Assembly: GCA_050485405.1 (NCBI GenBank)
Contig: JBJHBI010000003.1
Coordinates: 38,356-102,355, forward strand
From: Saliniramus sp050485405
GTDB taxonomy: Bacteria > Pseudomonadota > Alphaproteobacteria > Rhizobiales > Beijerinckiaceae
Direction of reading: 5' to 3'
Length of the DNA stretch: 64,000 nt
This document shows, piece after piece, positions 43,181 to 52,153 of the stretch (position 1 is the first letter of the stretch; each line of letters opens with the position of its first letter). The translations under genes were made by a program, and so were the position numbers. The notes below the pieces were generated by a model. That model was given only the letters and a program-made list of their open reading frames with translations. It was not told the origin of the DNA and did not search any database.

Positions 43181-43741
43181 ATGCCACGCTTGTTCGCAGG
43201 TTTCGAAATCCCCACGGATCTCGTCGAGCGCCTCGCGCTCTTGCGCGCCGGCCTGCCGGGAGCCCGCTGGATCGATCCGGACAACTACCACCTCACCCTG
43301 CGTTTCATGGGCGATGTCGACGGGCATACCGCGCACGACATCGACATGGCGCTCGCCGATATCCGCCCGAGAGCGCCGGTGGAGGTGATCTTCGAGGCGC
43401 TCGACGTGTTCGGCGGCGAGCGCCCCCATGCGCTGATCGTGCGGGCGCGCCTCACCCGGGAACTCGCCGATCTCCAGGGCGAGGTCGAGCGGCGGCTGCG
43501 CCGGGCGGGGCTTCCTCCCGAGAAGCGGAAATTCGTGCCGCATCTCACCCTCGCGCGCCTGCGCGGCGTCGATCCGCTGATTGCCGCCGATTACATCGCA
43601 AGGCAGGGACGATTCCCGGATCTGCGCTTCGAGGCGGGGCATGTGAGCCTTTTTTCGGCCCGTGACATCACGGGTGGTGGACCTTATCTGGTCGAAGCGG
43701 CTTATCCGTTCGCGGGGATGGCGATGGCGGCTTATCGCTAG
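43181..43741 (+). CDS. thpR: RNA 2',3'-cyclic phosphodiesterase (ThpR/LigT)
   Basis: This 186-residue member of the 2H phosphoesterases has the two catalytic HxTx motifs HLTL (in NYHLTLRFMGD) and HLTL (in FVPHLTLARL). The N-terminus MPRLFAGFEIP is typical. These enzymes open 2',3'-cyclic phosphate ends of RNA in vitro. It lies upstream of phhB on the plus strand with a 120-bp gap, so they may be independent. Confidence 0.93.
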   Translation: MPRLFAGFEIPTDLVERLALLRAGLPGARWIDPDNYHLTLRFMGDVDGHTAHDIDMALADIRPRAPVEVIFEALDVFGGERPHALIVRARLTRELADLQGEVERRLRRAGLPPEKRKFVPHLTLARLRGVDPLIAADYIARQGRFPDLRFEAGHVSLFSARDITGGGPYLVEAAYPFAGMAMAAYR

Positions 43742-43861
43742 TGCATCATTGCGTCGGCTGGATTCCGGCTGACGGCGATGATGCGCCGGAGGATTGAGCC
43801 GAAGCGCGAATTTCCGGGCGGTGCCACATGGGCCCGTTCAGCCACCAGGAAAGGAAACAGC

Positions 43862-44158
43862 ATGTCCAATGAGCGCCTCAGCGACGCGGAACTCGGTGAT
43901 CTTCTGGAGACACTCGAAGGCTGGGAGAAGGTCGATGGCCGCGACGCAATCCGCAAGACCTTCGTCTTCGCCGATTTCGTCGAGGCGTTCGGCTGGATGA
44001 GCAAGGTCGCGCTCACGGCCGAAAAGATGGACCACCATCCCGAATGGTACAACGTCTACAAGACCGTCGAGGTGACGCTGACCACCCATGATTCCAACGG
44101 CGTCACGGGCAAGGATGCGGAACTCGCCAAGGCGATGGACCGGATGGCGCAGCGCTGA
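43862..44158 (+). CDS. phhB: 4a-hydroxytetrahydrobiopterin dehydratase
   Basis: This 98-residue pterin-4a-carbinolamine dehydratase has the active-site motif EKMDHHPEW and the following YNVYKTVEVTLTTHD. The start MSNERLSD at 43862 follows a purine-rich GGAAAGGAAA stretch; the longer frame reads through spacer. No phenylalanine hydroxylase is nearby, so its partner reaction lies elsewhere, or it serves molybdopterin/pterin recycling as proposed for stand-alone copies. Confidence 0.93.
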   Translation: MSNERLSDAELGDLLETLEGWEKVDGRDAIRKTFVFADFVEAFGWMSKVALTAEKMDHHPEWYNVYKTVEVTLTTHDSNGVTGKDAELAKAMDRMAQR

Positions 44159-44171
44159 GGCGTGGCACGTC

Positions 44172-45101
44172 TCAGTTACGACGTGCCACGGTGAAATGCG
44201 CCGCATCGCACAGAATGCGCGCCTTCTCGCCAAACGGTGCGAGTGCGGCCTCGGCTTCCGAGACGAGCCGCGCGCATTCGCAGCGCGCCCCGTCCATGCC
44301 GAGCGCATCGACGAGCGTGCCCTTGCCCGCCGCCGCATCCTTGCCGACCGCCTTGCCCATGGCCTGCGCATCGGCCTCGCGATCGAGGATGTCGTCGGCG
44401 ATCTGGAATGCGGCGCCGAGCGCCTTGCCGTAGCTCGTCAGCCGCGCGCGATCGGCGATATCGGCCCCGGCGACGACGGCGCCCGCCTCGGCGGCGAAGG
44501 TCAGGAGCGCGCCGGTCTTCATGGCCTGGAGGGTGCGGATATCGTCCTGGGCGAGGGCGCGGTCATCGCCGTAACGGCCCTCAGCCGCGAGATCGAGCAT
44601 CTGCCCGCCGACCATGCCGCCGAGACCCGCCGCGCGAGCGAGGCCGAGAGTGAGTTCGGCGCGGATCCCCGGATCGGAGTGCGTCTGCGGCGCGGCCAGC
44701 ACCTCGAAGGCGAGGGTGAGCAGCGCATCGCCGGCGAGGATGGCGGTGGCATCGTCGAACGCTTTATGAACGGTCGGCTTGCCGCGACGCAGATCGTCGT
44801 CGTCCATCGCCGGCAGATCGTCGTGCACGAGCGAGTAGCAATGCACCAGCTCGACCGCCACACCGGCGCGAAGCGGCGCCTCGCCCTCGATACCGAAGAG
44901 CCGCGCGGCCTCGATCGTCAGGAAAGGCCGCAGCCGCTTGCCGCCGCCGAGCGCGCCGTGGCGCATCGCCTCCATCAGGCGGGGCGGGCGCGCGATCTCG
45001 CCCGGCCGTACATCCGCTGCGAGCAGGGCCTCGAGGCAGGTCTCGACGTCGCGCGCCTGCGCCGTCAGCCGGTCGTTGAAAGTGGAAATTTCCGTGCTCA
45101 T
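44172..45101 (-). CDS. ispA: Short-chain polyprenyl diphosphate synthase (farnesyl diphosphate synthase-like)
   Basis: This 309-residue trans-prenyltransferase has the first aspartate-rich motif DDLPAMDDDDLRRG and the second in FQIADDILD. The loop CEYS-type region GVAVELVHCYSLVHDDLP, with Cys-Tyr just before the motif, suggests a C15 (or C15-C20) product. It supplies isoprenoid precursors for quinones, hopanoids or undecaprenyl phosphate. Convergent with phhB (13 bp) and divergent from the Smr gene. The exact chain length is inferred. Confidence 0.88.
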   Translation of the reverse strand: MSTEISTFNDRLTAQARDVETCLEALLAADVRPGEIARPPRLMEAMRHGALGGGKRLRPFLTIEAARLFGIEGEAPLRAGVAVELVHCYSLVHDDLPAMDDDDLRRGKPTVHKAFDDATAILAGDALLTLAFEVLAAPQTHSDPGIRAELTLGLARAAGLGGMVGGQMLDLAAEGRYGDDRALAQDDIRTLQAMKTGALLTFAAEAGAVVAGADIADRARLTSYGKALGAAFQIADDILDREADAQAMGKAVGKDAAAGKGTLVDALGMDGARCECARLVSEAEAALAPFGEKARILCDAAHFTVARRN

Positions 45102-45223
45102 GCCCGATCTTCCTTTGTCGATACGGGTTGCAGCAAAGCGCGGTTCGGGTCAAGTGATGGCATTCTCCGGACCGCCGGTGAAAAACGGTCGGCGGGGTGG
45201 TCGACCGGTCATGGATGGAGGCG

Positions 45224-45892
45224 ATGGCGCGACGCAGGAAAAGGGATCTCTCGGCGGAAGAAAAACGCCTGTGGGAGCACGTCGCGCGCCATGTGACGCC
45301 CTTGCAGGGGCGTGGCTCCGATCGCGAGCGCGGCTCCGGCGATGCTTCCAGGGGCCCCGATGACGCGTTGATGCATTCGACGTCGGCGTTCACCGCGCAC
45401 GAAAAGCCGACGGACGATGCTTCCATCCCGTCACGCGGAAAAGCCGCTCTTGCCCCCGCGAAATCCACGCCGCCGCGTCCCGCGCTCGCACCCTACATTC
45501 CGCCTGTTTCCCGCAAGGGCGAAACGCTCGCACCGGGAGGCGGCACGAGCGGGCTCGACCGCAAGGAGCGGCGCGCCCTGCGCCGGCGCGTGCGCGATGT
45601 CGACGATCGCCTCGATCTCCACGGCATGCGTCAGGAGGAAGCACACCGCGCGCTGATCCGCTTCCTGCAATCGGCGAGCGCGCGCGATTGCGCCATTGTC
45701 CTCGTGGTGACGGGCAAGGGCGGTGTGGGTGGCCCGGGCTATGGCGACGAGCGCGGCGTTCTGCGCCGGATAACGCCGCATTGGTTACGCGCGCCGGAAC
45801 TGCGGCCCTTCGTCGTGGGTTTCGAAGAGGCCTCCGCCCATCACGGCGGCGCGGGGGCCTTGTATGTCAGATTACGCAGGCGAGGCCGATGA
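45224..45892 (+). CDS. Smr-domain protein
   Basis: This 222-residue protein has a basic N-terminal stretch (MARRRKRDLSAEEKRLWEHV), a Pro/Ser-rich linker and a C-terminal Smr domain: RLDLHGMRQEEAHRALIRFL, VVTGKGG and the final HHGGAGALYVRLRRR. Smr domains are nicking endonuclease or RNA-binding modules related to the end of MutS2. I chose ATG 45224, which has GGAGG close by; two earlier in-frame starts are possible. Its stop overlaps the ATG of the following XRE gene (ATGA), so they are coupled. Confidence 0.85.
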   Translation: MARRRKRDLSAEEKRLWEHVARHVTPLQGRGSDRERGSGDASRGPDDALMHSTSAFTAHEKPTDDASIPSRGKAALAPAKSTPPRPALAPYIPPVSRKGETLAPGGGTSGLDRKERRALRRRVRDVDDRLDLHGMRQEEAHRALIRFLQSASARDCAIVLVVTGKGGVGGPGYGDERGVLRRITPHWLRAPELRPFVVGFEEASAHHGGAGALYVRLRRRGR

Positions 45893-46335
45893 AGCAGACA
45901 GCCGACGCGCGCAGCGACGCAACCGATCTCGACGCCGACCCCGCCCTGACGCCTTTCGGCGCGCGGGTGCGGGCGCTGCGGCGCGAGCGCAATCTCCAGC
46001 TCAAGCACATGGCGGCGTCGCTGGGTGTATCGAGCGCCTATCTCTCGGCCCTCGAGCGCGGCGAACGCGGGCGGCCGACCTGGGCGCTGATCCAGGCGAC
46101 GATCCACTATTTCGGCGTGATCTGGGACGAGGCGGACGCCTTGCAGCACCTCGCCGAGATGTCAGAGCCGCGGCCCCAGGTCGATGCGCGCGGTACCGGC
46201 CCGCAGGGCATCTATCTCGCCAACCGGCTCGCCCGCGATTTCGGCGCCCTTCCCCCGGAGGATCGCGAGGCGATCCTGGCCATTCTGGAGCGCCGCAAGC
46301 CCGGTCGGGTTGACCCGGACCGCCTTTCGGGGTGA
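45889..46335 (+). CDS. XRE-family transcriptional regulator
   Basis: This 148-residue protein has one Cro/CI-type helix-turn-helix (about residues 25-80): VRALRRERNLQLKHMAASLGVSSAYLSALERGERGRPTW. The C-terminal part (QGIYLANRLARDFGALPPEDREAILAILE) is helical and may dimerise. The start overlaps the stop of the Smr gene. Target genes are unknown; autoregulation of the Smr-XRE pair is a reasonable guess. Confidence 0.88.
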   Translation: MKQTADARSDATDLDADPALTPFGARVRALRRERNLQLKHMAASLGVSSAYLSALERGERGRPTWALIQATIHYFGVIWDEADALQHLAEMSEPRPQVDARGTGPQGIYLANRLARDFGALPPEDREAILAILERRKPGRVDPDRLSG

Positions 46336-46383
46336 GAAGAGCGCACGATCGCAAAAGTTTCACGACGCACAAGGAGCAGTGAA

Positions 46384-47394
46384 TTGTCTTCCAACCTCGA
46401 TCTTCTCGCCCTCGGCAACGCCATCGTCGATGTCATCGCACATACCGACGACGATTTTCTTGCCGCACGTAACCTGCACAAGGGCTCGATGAACCTGATC
46501 GACGAGGAGAAAGCGCTCGAACTCTATGAAGCCATGGGTCCGGCGACGATCATTTCTGGTGGCTCGGCGGCGAATACGATCGCGGGCGCGGCCTCGCTCG
46601 GCCTGAAGACGGGCTTCATCGGCAAGGTCCGCGACGACGGCGCCGGTGACCATTACCGCCACGACATGCGCGCCATGGGCACCGTCTTCGACACCCCCGC
46701 CGCAACGGAAGGCCCCGCCACGGCGCGCAGCTTCATTCTGGTCACGCCCGATGGCGAGCGCACGATGAACACCTATCTCGGCGCCTGCCAGGGCCTGTCG
46801 ACCGCCGATGTCGATGCCGAGAAGGTTCGCGCGGCGGCGATCACCTATCTCGAAGGTTATCTGTGGGACCCCCAGGACGCCAAGGACGCGTTCCGCAAGG
46901 CGGTGGAAATCGCCCATGGCGCGGGTAACCGCGTGGCGCTGACCCTGTCGGATTCCTTCTGCGTGGACCGTTTCCGCGACGAGTTCCTCGGCCTGATGCG
47001 CGAGGGTCATATCGACATTCTCTTCGCCAATATCCACGAGCTCAAGGCGCTCTACCAGACCGCCGACGAGGATACGGCGCTTGCCGCCCTTCGCGACGAG
47101 AACCTGCCGCACGGCCATTTCCTCGCCGCCATCACCCGCTCGGAGGAAGGTGCGCTCGTCGTCACGCGCCAGTCGACCCAGAGCGTCAAGGCGCATCCGG
47201 TCGAGCGCGTCGTGGATACGACCGGCGCCGGCGATCTCTTCGCCGCCGGCTTCCTCGCCGGGCTGAGCAAGGGGCTCGACCACGTCACCTGCGCGCGCTT
47301 GGGCGGCATGGCCGCATCGGAAGTGATCTCCCATCTCGGTGCCCGCCCGGAGGCCGATCTCTCCGACATGGCCCGCCAGAACGGCCTGATCTGA
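46384..47394 (+). CDS. PfkB-family adenosine kinase-like protein
   Basis: This 336-residue ribokinase-fold enzyme has the PfkB signature DTTGAGDLFAAGFLAG with the catalytic Asp. The N-terminal strand LDLLALGNAIVDVIAHTDDDFL and GGSAANTIAGAASLG are typical of the alphaproteobacterial adenosine kinase-like group. The start is a TTG at 46384, set by the site AAGGAG at 46371-46376 with 7-base spacing; a nearby GTG is out of frame. It phosphorylates a nucleoside or sugar, probably adenosine. A strong terminator follows. Confidence 0.9.
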   Translation: MSSNLDLLALGNAIVDVIAHTDDDFLAARNLHKGSMNLIDEEKALELYEAMGPATIISGGSAANTIAGAASLGLKTGFIGKVRDDGAGDHYRHDMRAMGTVFDTPAATEGPATARSFILVTPDGERTMNTYLGACQGLSTADVDAEKVRAAAITYLEGYLWDPQDAKDAFRKAVEIAHGAGNRVALTLSDSFCVDRFRDEFLGLMREGHIDILFANIHELKALYQTADEDTALAALRDENLPHGHFLAAITRSEEGALVVTRQSTQSVKAHPVERVVDTTGAGDLFAAGFLAGLSKGLDHVTCARLGGMAASEVISHLGARPEADLSDMARQNGLI

Positions 47395-47432
47395 AGGCGC
47401 GATCATCATCGGCACGGATGAGATCGGGAAAG

Positions 47433-47459
47433 GCGGCGCTCCGCGAGGCGCCGCTTTTT
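47433..47459 (+). terminator. Rho-independent terminator of the adenosine kinase gene
   Basis: The stem arms GCGGCGC (47433-47439) and GCGCCGC (47448-47454) have an 8-base loop and are followed directly by TTTTT. It lies about 40 bp past the stop codon and insulates the toxin-antitoxin pair downstream. Confidence 0.92.
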
Positions 47460-47555
47460 GTTTGCTCGGGGATTTCGGGCGACGGGCAGGACTTGATACT
47501 CCGTCTCTTGATCTTTGGGTCGCAAAATGCCACCTTTAGCGTCAGGAGGGCGCAG

Positions 47556-47915
47556 ATGGCCAAATCCGTCAAATTCGCCGACGAGGCGCTCATCGAGGAT
47601 GCTCGTAACGCTGCCGAGATACAGAGCCGGTCTCTGGCCGGCCAGATCACGCATTGGGCGCGGATCGGTCGCGCGATCGAGCGTTCCGGCTGCCTCGACC
47701 ACGCGAAACTCTCACGCGTGCTCGCCGGCGAACTGGAAACGACCACGCTGACGCTCGAAGAAAAGGCAGTATGGTCTGAAACGTTTCTCTCAAAGCTCGC
47801 CGAGCCCGGAGCCGATGAAGAAGCCTTCTTCGCCGATATGCGCAAGCGTGGCGGGGCTGCTGGCCTCAACGCCGCGGGCAAGGTCATCTACACCGACCCG
47901 CAGCAGGGCGAATGA
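47556..47915 (+). CDS. ParD-like antitoxin
   Basis: This 119-residue protein resembles the ParD-like antitoxin family: MAKSVKFADEALIEDARNAAEIQSRSLAGQITHWARIGRAIE is the short DNA-binding N-terminal part. The C-terminal half (EEKAVWSETFLSKLAEPGADEEAFFADM) would wrap the toxin. AGGAGG at 47544-47549 precedes ATG 47556. The stop overlaps the toxin start (ATGA), as expected of a type II toxin-antitoxin operon with the antitoxin first. Two CTTGAT repeats (47492 and 47507) lie upstream and might be its operator. Confidence 0.78.
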   Translation: MAKSVKFADEALIEDARNAAEIQSRSLAGQITHWARIGRAIERSGCLDHAKLSRVLAGELETTTLTLEEKAVWSETFLSKLAEPGADEEAFFADMRKRGGAAGLNAAGKVIYTDPQQGE

Positions 47916-48508
47916 ACCCCACGCTCATCCTGATCGCCGGCCCGAACGGTGCCGGGAAGTCGACGCTATACGAGAAACGCATCGCGCCGAATTTCGCGGG
48001 ACCATTTATCAATGCGGACATTATTCAGCGGGAAGAGCTGCGGGATATTGGCCCGGAAGCCGCCTATGAGGCTGCAGAGATCGCTACTCGACGGCGCCGG
48101 GAGTTACTTGCAATGGGCCGGGATTTCGTCACGGAGACGGTCTTTTCGCATCCATCGAAACTCGTTCTGGTGAACGAAGCCCAAGCCTTGGGTTACAGTG
48201 TCTGGGTTCTGCATGTCGGCGTGGACGATCCTGATCTTTCGGTCGCACGCGTCGCATATCGGGTTGAGAACGGTGGGCATACCGTTCCGGAGACCAAGAT
48301 TCGAGAGCGTTACGAAAGATCGGCCCCGCTCATACGAGAGGCCGTAAAGCTCGCAGATACAGGCCTCGTCTACGACAACTCCGTCGCAGGACGCCCGCCA
48401 AAACTGGTTCTCACGTTCGATCGCGGCTCCCTAATGGTCGTCAGGGCCGCCCCGCCGTCATGGATCAGGCATACCTACGAGACGGATCTCGCCACCTGGT
48501 CGGGCTGA
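47912..48508 (+). CDS. Zeta-toxin-like P-loop kinase
   Basis: This 198-residue protein has Walker A GPNGAGKST (residues 10-18). The FINADIIQREE segment places Asp36 and Arg40 where zeta/PezT kinases bind their substrate, and FVTETVFSHPSK follows. Zeta toxins phosphorylate UDP-N-acetylglucosamine and poison cell-wall synthesis; related kinases act on other small molecules. It overlaps the antitoxin gene by four bases. The codons look less GC-rich than in the neighbours, suggesting acquisition. It is convergent with the ABC permease gene. Confidence 0.82.
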   Translation: MNPTLILIAGPNGAGKSTLYEKRIAPNFAGPFINADIIQREELRDIGPEAAYEAAEIATRRRRELLAMGRDFVTETVFSHPSKLVLVNEAQALGYSVWVLHVGVDDPDLSVARVAYRVENGGHTVPETKIRERYERSAPLIREAVKLADTGLVYDNSVAGRPPKLVLTFDRGSLMVVRAAPPSWIRHTYETDLATWSG

Positions 48509-48550
48509 TTACACCCGATCCGGCCCGCCCGACCTCGCCGACCTTCTCGC

Positions 48551-49321
48551 TCAAGCCCGCAGGCGCCAGCCCGTGCGGAAGATCCACCAGATCGCGGTGA
48601 GGCAGATCACGGTGAAGACGGCGATGGCGAAGAGACTGAGGCCGATGGGCACGTCGGCCTGTTCGAAGAATGACCAGCGAAAGCCCGAGATCAGATAGTG
48701 CATGGGATTGAGCAGGGTCAGGCTCTGCCAGAAGGGCGGCAGCATCGTCGTCGAATAGAACGTCCCGCCGAGGAAGACGAGCGGGGTGATCACGAGCAGC
48801 GGGATCAGCTGCAATTGCTCGAAATTCGCCGCCCAGATGCCGATGATGAAGCCCATCAGCGCGAAACTCGTACAGGTGAGCACGAGGAAGGCGAGCATCG
48901 CAAAGGGCCGCGCGATCGACAGATCGATGAAGAGATAGGCCGTGGCCAGAATGATCAGCCCGACGATGAAGGCCTTGGTCGCCGCCGCACCGACATAGCC
49001 GATGACGATCTCGAAAGCGTTCACCGGCGCCGAGAGCACCTCGTAGATCGAGCCGAGGAATTTGGGGAAGAAGATGCCGATGGAGGCGTTCGAGGTCGCC
49101 TGTGTCGTCACCGTGAGCATGATCAGACCGGGCACGATGAAGGCGCCGTAGGGGATGCCCTCGACCTCGTCGATCCGCCCGCCGATAGCGGCGCCGAAGA
49201 CCACGAAATAGAGCGAGGCGGAGATCACCGGCGCGAGCATGGATTGCATGATGGTGCGGAAGAACCGGCCCATCTCGTAGAGATAGATTGCGCGAATGGC
49301 TTGCAGATTGGGCCGTGACAT
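48551..49321 (-). CDS. ABC-2 type transporter permease
   Basis: This 256-residue membrane protein has six hydrophobic segments and the ABC-2 pattern near the C-terminal half: LQLIPLLVITPLVFLGGTFYSTTMLPPFWQSLTLLNPMHYLISGFRW. It resembles the YadH/NodJ group that exports hydrophobic or polysaccharide-like compounds. Its ATG shares one base with the stop of the ATPase gene upstream (TGATG). The substrate is unknown. Confidence 0.92.
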   Translation of the reverse strand: MSRPNLQAIRAIYLYEMGRFFRTIMQSMLAPVISASLYFVVFGAAIGGRIDEVEGIPYGAFIVPGLIMLTVTTQATSNASIGIFFPKFLGSIYEVLSAPVNAFEIVIGYVGAAATKAFIVGLIILATAYLFIDLSIARPFAMLAFLVLTCTSFALMGFIIGIWAANFEQLQLIPLLVITPLVFLGGTFYSTTMLPPFWQSLTLLNPMHYLISGFRWSFFEQADVPIGLSLFAIAVFTVICLTAIWWIFRTGWRLRA

Positions 49322-50247
49322 CAGTTTTCGTCCTTGACCAGCCCGACGAAGATCTCTTCGAGGCTGCTTTGCCTTGTGCGGATATCGGCGATGGGAAGGC
49401 CCGCTTTCTGGATATCGGCGAGCAGGGCGCCGACGCCGGTCTCCCCGGCGCGTCCGTCATAGCCGTAGATCAGCGCGGCCCCGTCCTGCGCGAGTTGCAG
49501 GCCGTGATGCGAAAGAGCCTCGGGCACGGCCTCGAGCGAGGTGCCGAGCATGATCTCGAGCTCCTTGTGGCCCATCCGCGCCATCAGGTCGGCGGTTTTC
49601 TCCACGAGCAGGATCTCGCCGCGATTGATCACGGCGATCCGGTCGGCGATCGCCTCGGCTTCCTCGATGTAATGCGTCGTCAGGATGATGGTGACGCCGT
49701 CGCGGCGCAATTCGCGCACCACGTCCCACATCTCCCGACGCAGTTCCACGTCGACCCCCGCCGTCGGTTCGTCGAGGAAGAGCACGCGCGGCTCGTGCGA
49801 GAGCGCCTTCGCGATCATGACGCGCCGCTTCATACCGCCGGAGAGCTCGCGGTTGCGGGAGTTCTTCTTCTCGGAGAGGCTCAGCGCCGCGAGCAACCGG
49901 TCGATCAGCGCCTCGTCGGGCGGCGATCCGAACAGGCCGCGCGAGAATCGCACCGTGTTCGCCACCTTCTCGAACGGCTCCAGGCTGATCTCCTGGGGCA
50001 CGAGGCCGATCATGGCGCGCGCGGCGCGGTAGTCGCTCTGGATGTCGTGACCGCCGACGCTGACGCTGCCGGCGGTGGCGCGGGTGATGCCGCAGATGGT
50101 GGAGATCAGCGTCGTCTTGCCGGCGCCGTTAGGCCCCAGCAACGCGATGATCTCTCCTTCGGTGATATCGAGATCGACGCCCTTGAGGGCTTCGAACCCG
50201 CTGTCATACGCTTTGCGCAGACCGCGCACGGCGATGATGCTGGACAT
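49321..50247 (-). CDS. ABC-2 type transporter ATP-binding protein
   Basis: This 308-residue ATPase has Walker A GPNGAGKTT, signature ELSGGMKRR, Walker B VLFLDEPTAGVD and the switch His in TTHYIEEAE. A C-terminal domain of about 90 residues follows, as in YadG-like subunits. The start at 50247 (MSSIIAVRGLRKAYD) matches the family; the very long upstream frame is a shadow. It is coupled to the permease gene and divergent from an amidohydrolase gene. Confidence 0.93.
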   Translation of the reverse strand: MSSIIAVRGLRKAYDSGFEALKGVDLDITEGEIIALLGPNGAGKTTLISTICGITRATAGSVSVGGHDIQSDYRAARAMIGLVPQEISLEPFEKVANTVRFSRGLFGSPPDEALIDRLLAALSLSEKKNSRNRELSGGMKRRVMIAKALSHEPRVLFLDEPTAGVDVELRREMWDVVRELRRDGVTIILTTHYIEEAEAIADRIAVINRGEILLVEKTADLMARMGHKELEIMLGTSLEAVPEALSHHGLQLAQDGAALIYGYDGRAGETGVGALLADIQKAGLPIADIRTRQSSLEEIFVGLVKDEN

Positions 50248-50469
50248 GGTTGTTCCTTCTTGTCGCAGCTTAAGTAGTGCGCAGTCGCGCGGATGTGAAC
50301 CGCGAATGCACGCGCACCGCCTCCGTGCGTTTTCGCCCACGTGCCTTTGGCCCGCGCGACGACGGCGTTCGCGTCGAGGCTCCGTCCTTGGCGCTTGACC
50401 ATACAGACCCTGATCGCCGTTACTGACCCCCGGCAACCGCCTCGTCGCGAAGGGAGAAGACCGGGTCAC

Positions 50470-52101
50470 ATGCGCATCGCAGCCGATATCGTGCTCACCA
50501 ACGGACCCGTCTGGCGCGGCCTCGGCCTCGGTTTCGCCGAAGCGATCGCCCTGTGGGGCGGCAAGGTGCTCGCGAGCGGGCCGGCGCGCGAAATCGCGGA
50601 TCTGATCGGCCCGCAGACGCAGGTGATCGATCTCGCCGGACGCCTCGCCACGCCGGGCCTCAACGATGCGCATATGCATCTCCTGCCCTATGGCGCGGCC
50701 ATGGACGAGGTGGATCTGCGCCCGGCCGCCGCCCCGACCCTCGCCACCCTGCTCGACGCCCTGCGCGAGCGCGCCCGCACCACGCCGCCCGGCGAATGGG
50801 TGATCGGGCGCGGCTACGACCATTTCCGCCTCGATACCAAGCGCCACCCCACCCGCGACGAGCTCGACGCAGCGCTGCCCGATCACCCGGTCTGGATCGT
50901 GCGCACGGATGGCCATCTCGCGGTGGCGAATTCCATGGCGCTCGCGCGCGCCGGCATCGACGAAGACACCCCCTCCCCGCCCGGCGGGCTGATCGAGAAG
51001 CGCGAGGGGCGCCTCACCGGCCTCCTCGCCGAGACGGCCCGCGAGCCGGTTCTCGCCGTGCTACCGCGCGCCGATATCGAAACGCTGACCGGCTTCATCG
51101 AACGCGGCGGGCGTGATCTCCTGACCCACGGCATCACCTCCTGCATGGAGGCTGCGGTCGGGATACGCGACGGCTGGCTCGAAATGCGGGCCTATCAGAA
51201 GGCGCATCGCGAGGGACGGCTGCCGCTGCGCGTCTATGCCTGCCTGATGGGCGACGTCACCCGCAACCTCCCGCCGGAGGCGGAAGCGGCGGGGATATGC
51301 ACCGGGGGCGGCGATGCGCGGCTGCGGATCGGCCCGGTGAAGATCTTCACCGACGGCAGCGCGGGCGGGCGCACCGCGGCGATGACGAAGCCTTATCTCG
51401 GCGGCGGCCCGGAGGATACGGGCATCCTCTGCCTGTCTTCGGATCAGCTCACGCAAATGGTCGATGACGCCCATCGCGCCGGCTGGCAGATGGCGATCCA
51501 CGCCATCGGCGACGCCGCGATCGAACAGGTTCTCGACGCCTACGAGGCGGCGCTTGCCGCCATGCCCGATCCGCAACGCCGCCACCGGATCGAACATTGC
51601 GGCTGGCTGCGGCCCGACCAGATGGCGCGGATGCGGCAGATGCACGTCCTGCCCGCGCCGCAACCCGCCTTCATGTACTGGTTCGGCGATCTCTACCTCA
51701 CCCTCGCCGAGCCGGAGCGCGTCGCCGCTTCGCATCCGATGCGCACCTGGATCGAAAACGGGCTCCAGCCCTCCGCCTCGACGGATTGCCCGGTCGTCGC
51801 GATCGACCCGCTCGTCAATCTCTACACCATGGTCACCCGCAAGACCGAGAGCCGCACCGTGCTCGGCGCCGATCAGGCGCTCACCCTCGAGGAAGCGCTT
51901 CACGCCTATACCTTCGCCGGCGCCTATGCCTCCCGCGAGGAAGCGATCAAGGGCCGCCTCGTCCCGGGCCAACTGGCCGATATCGCCGTGTTCGACCGCG
52001 ATCTGTTCCGCATCGAACCGGAAGAGATCCCGCATGCGGCCTGCGACATCACCATCCTCGACGGCCGTGTCGTATACCGCCGCGAGGGCGTTGCGGGATG
52101 A
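50470..52101 (+). CDS. Amidohydrolase family 3 protein (YtcJ-like)
   Basis: This 543-residue metal-dependent hydrolase contains the HxH metal motif in GLNDAHMHLLP, HAIGDAAIEQVLDAYEAAL and HRIEHCGWL, and the late Asp in SASTDCPV. The C-terminal composite domain (GQLADIAVFDRDLFRI) is typical of the cytosine deaminase/YtcJ group. The start MRIAADIVLTNG at 50470 is chosen. No signal peptide is seen. A second, unrelated-looking amidohydrolase gene lies 52 bp downstream, which suggests a shared catabolic path. The substrate is unknown. Confidence 0.88.
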   Translation: MRIAADIVLTNGPVWRGLGLGFAEAIALWGGKVLASGPAREIADLIGPQTQVIDLAGRLATPGLNDAHMHLLPYGAAMDEVDLRPAAAPTLATLLDALRERARTTPPGEWVIGRGYDHFRLDTKRHPTRDELDAALPDHPVWIVRTDGHLAVANSMALARAGIDEDTPSPPGGLIEKREGRLTGLLAETAREPVLAVLPRADIETLTGFIERGGRDLLTHGITSCMEAAVGIRDGWLEMRAYQKAHREGRLPLRVYACLMGDVTRNLPPEAEAAGICTGGGDARLRIGPVKIFTDGSAGGRTAAMTKPYLGGGPEDTGILCLSSDQLTQMVDDAHRAGWQMAIHAIGDAAIEQVLDAYEAALAAMPDPQRRHRIEHCGWLRPDQMARMRQMHVLPAPQPAFMYWFGDLYLTLAEPERVAASHPMRTWIENGLQPSASTDCPVVAIDPLVNLYTMVTRKTESRTVLGADQALTLEEALHAYTFAGAYASREEAIKGRLVPGQLADIAVFDRDLFRIEPEEIPHAACDITILDGRVVYRREGVAG

Positions 52102-52153
52102 TCACGGCCCGCTCCTGCTGCATCACCATCATCACATCGGAGACGTCTCCCCC

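Noticed and set aside
52117..52140. Run of CAT/CAC triplets upstream of the second amidohydrolase that reads as five histidines
   Set aside because: It is between the stop of one gene and the start of the next, with no start codon in frame; probably chance.
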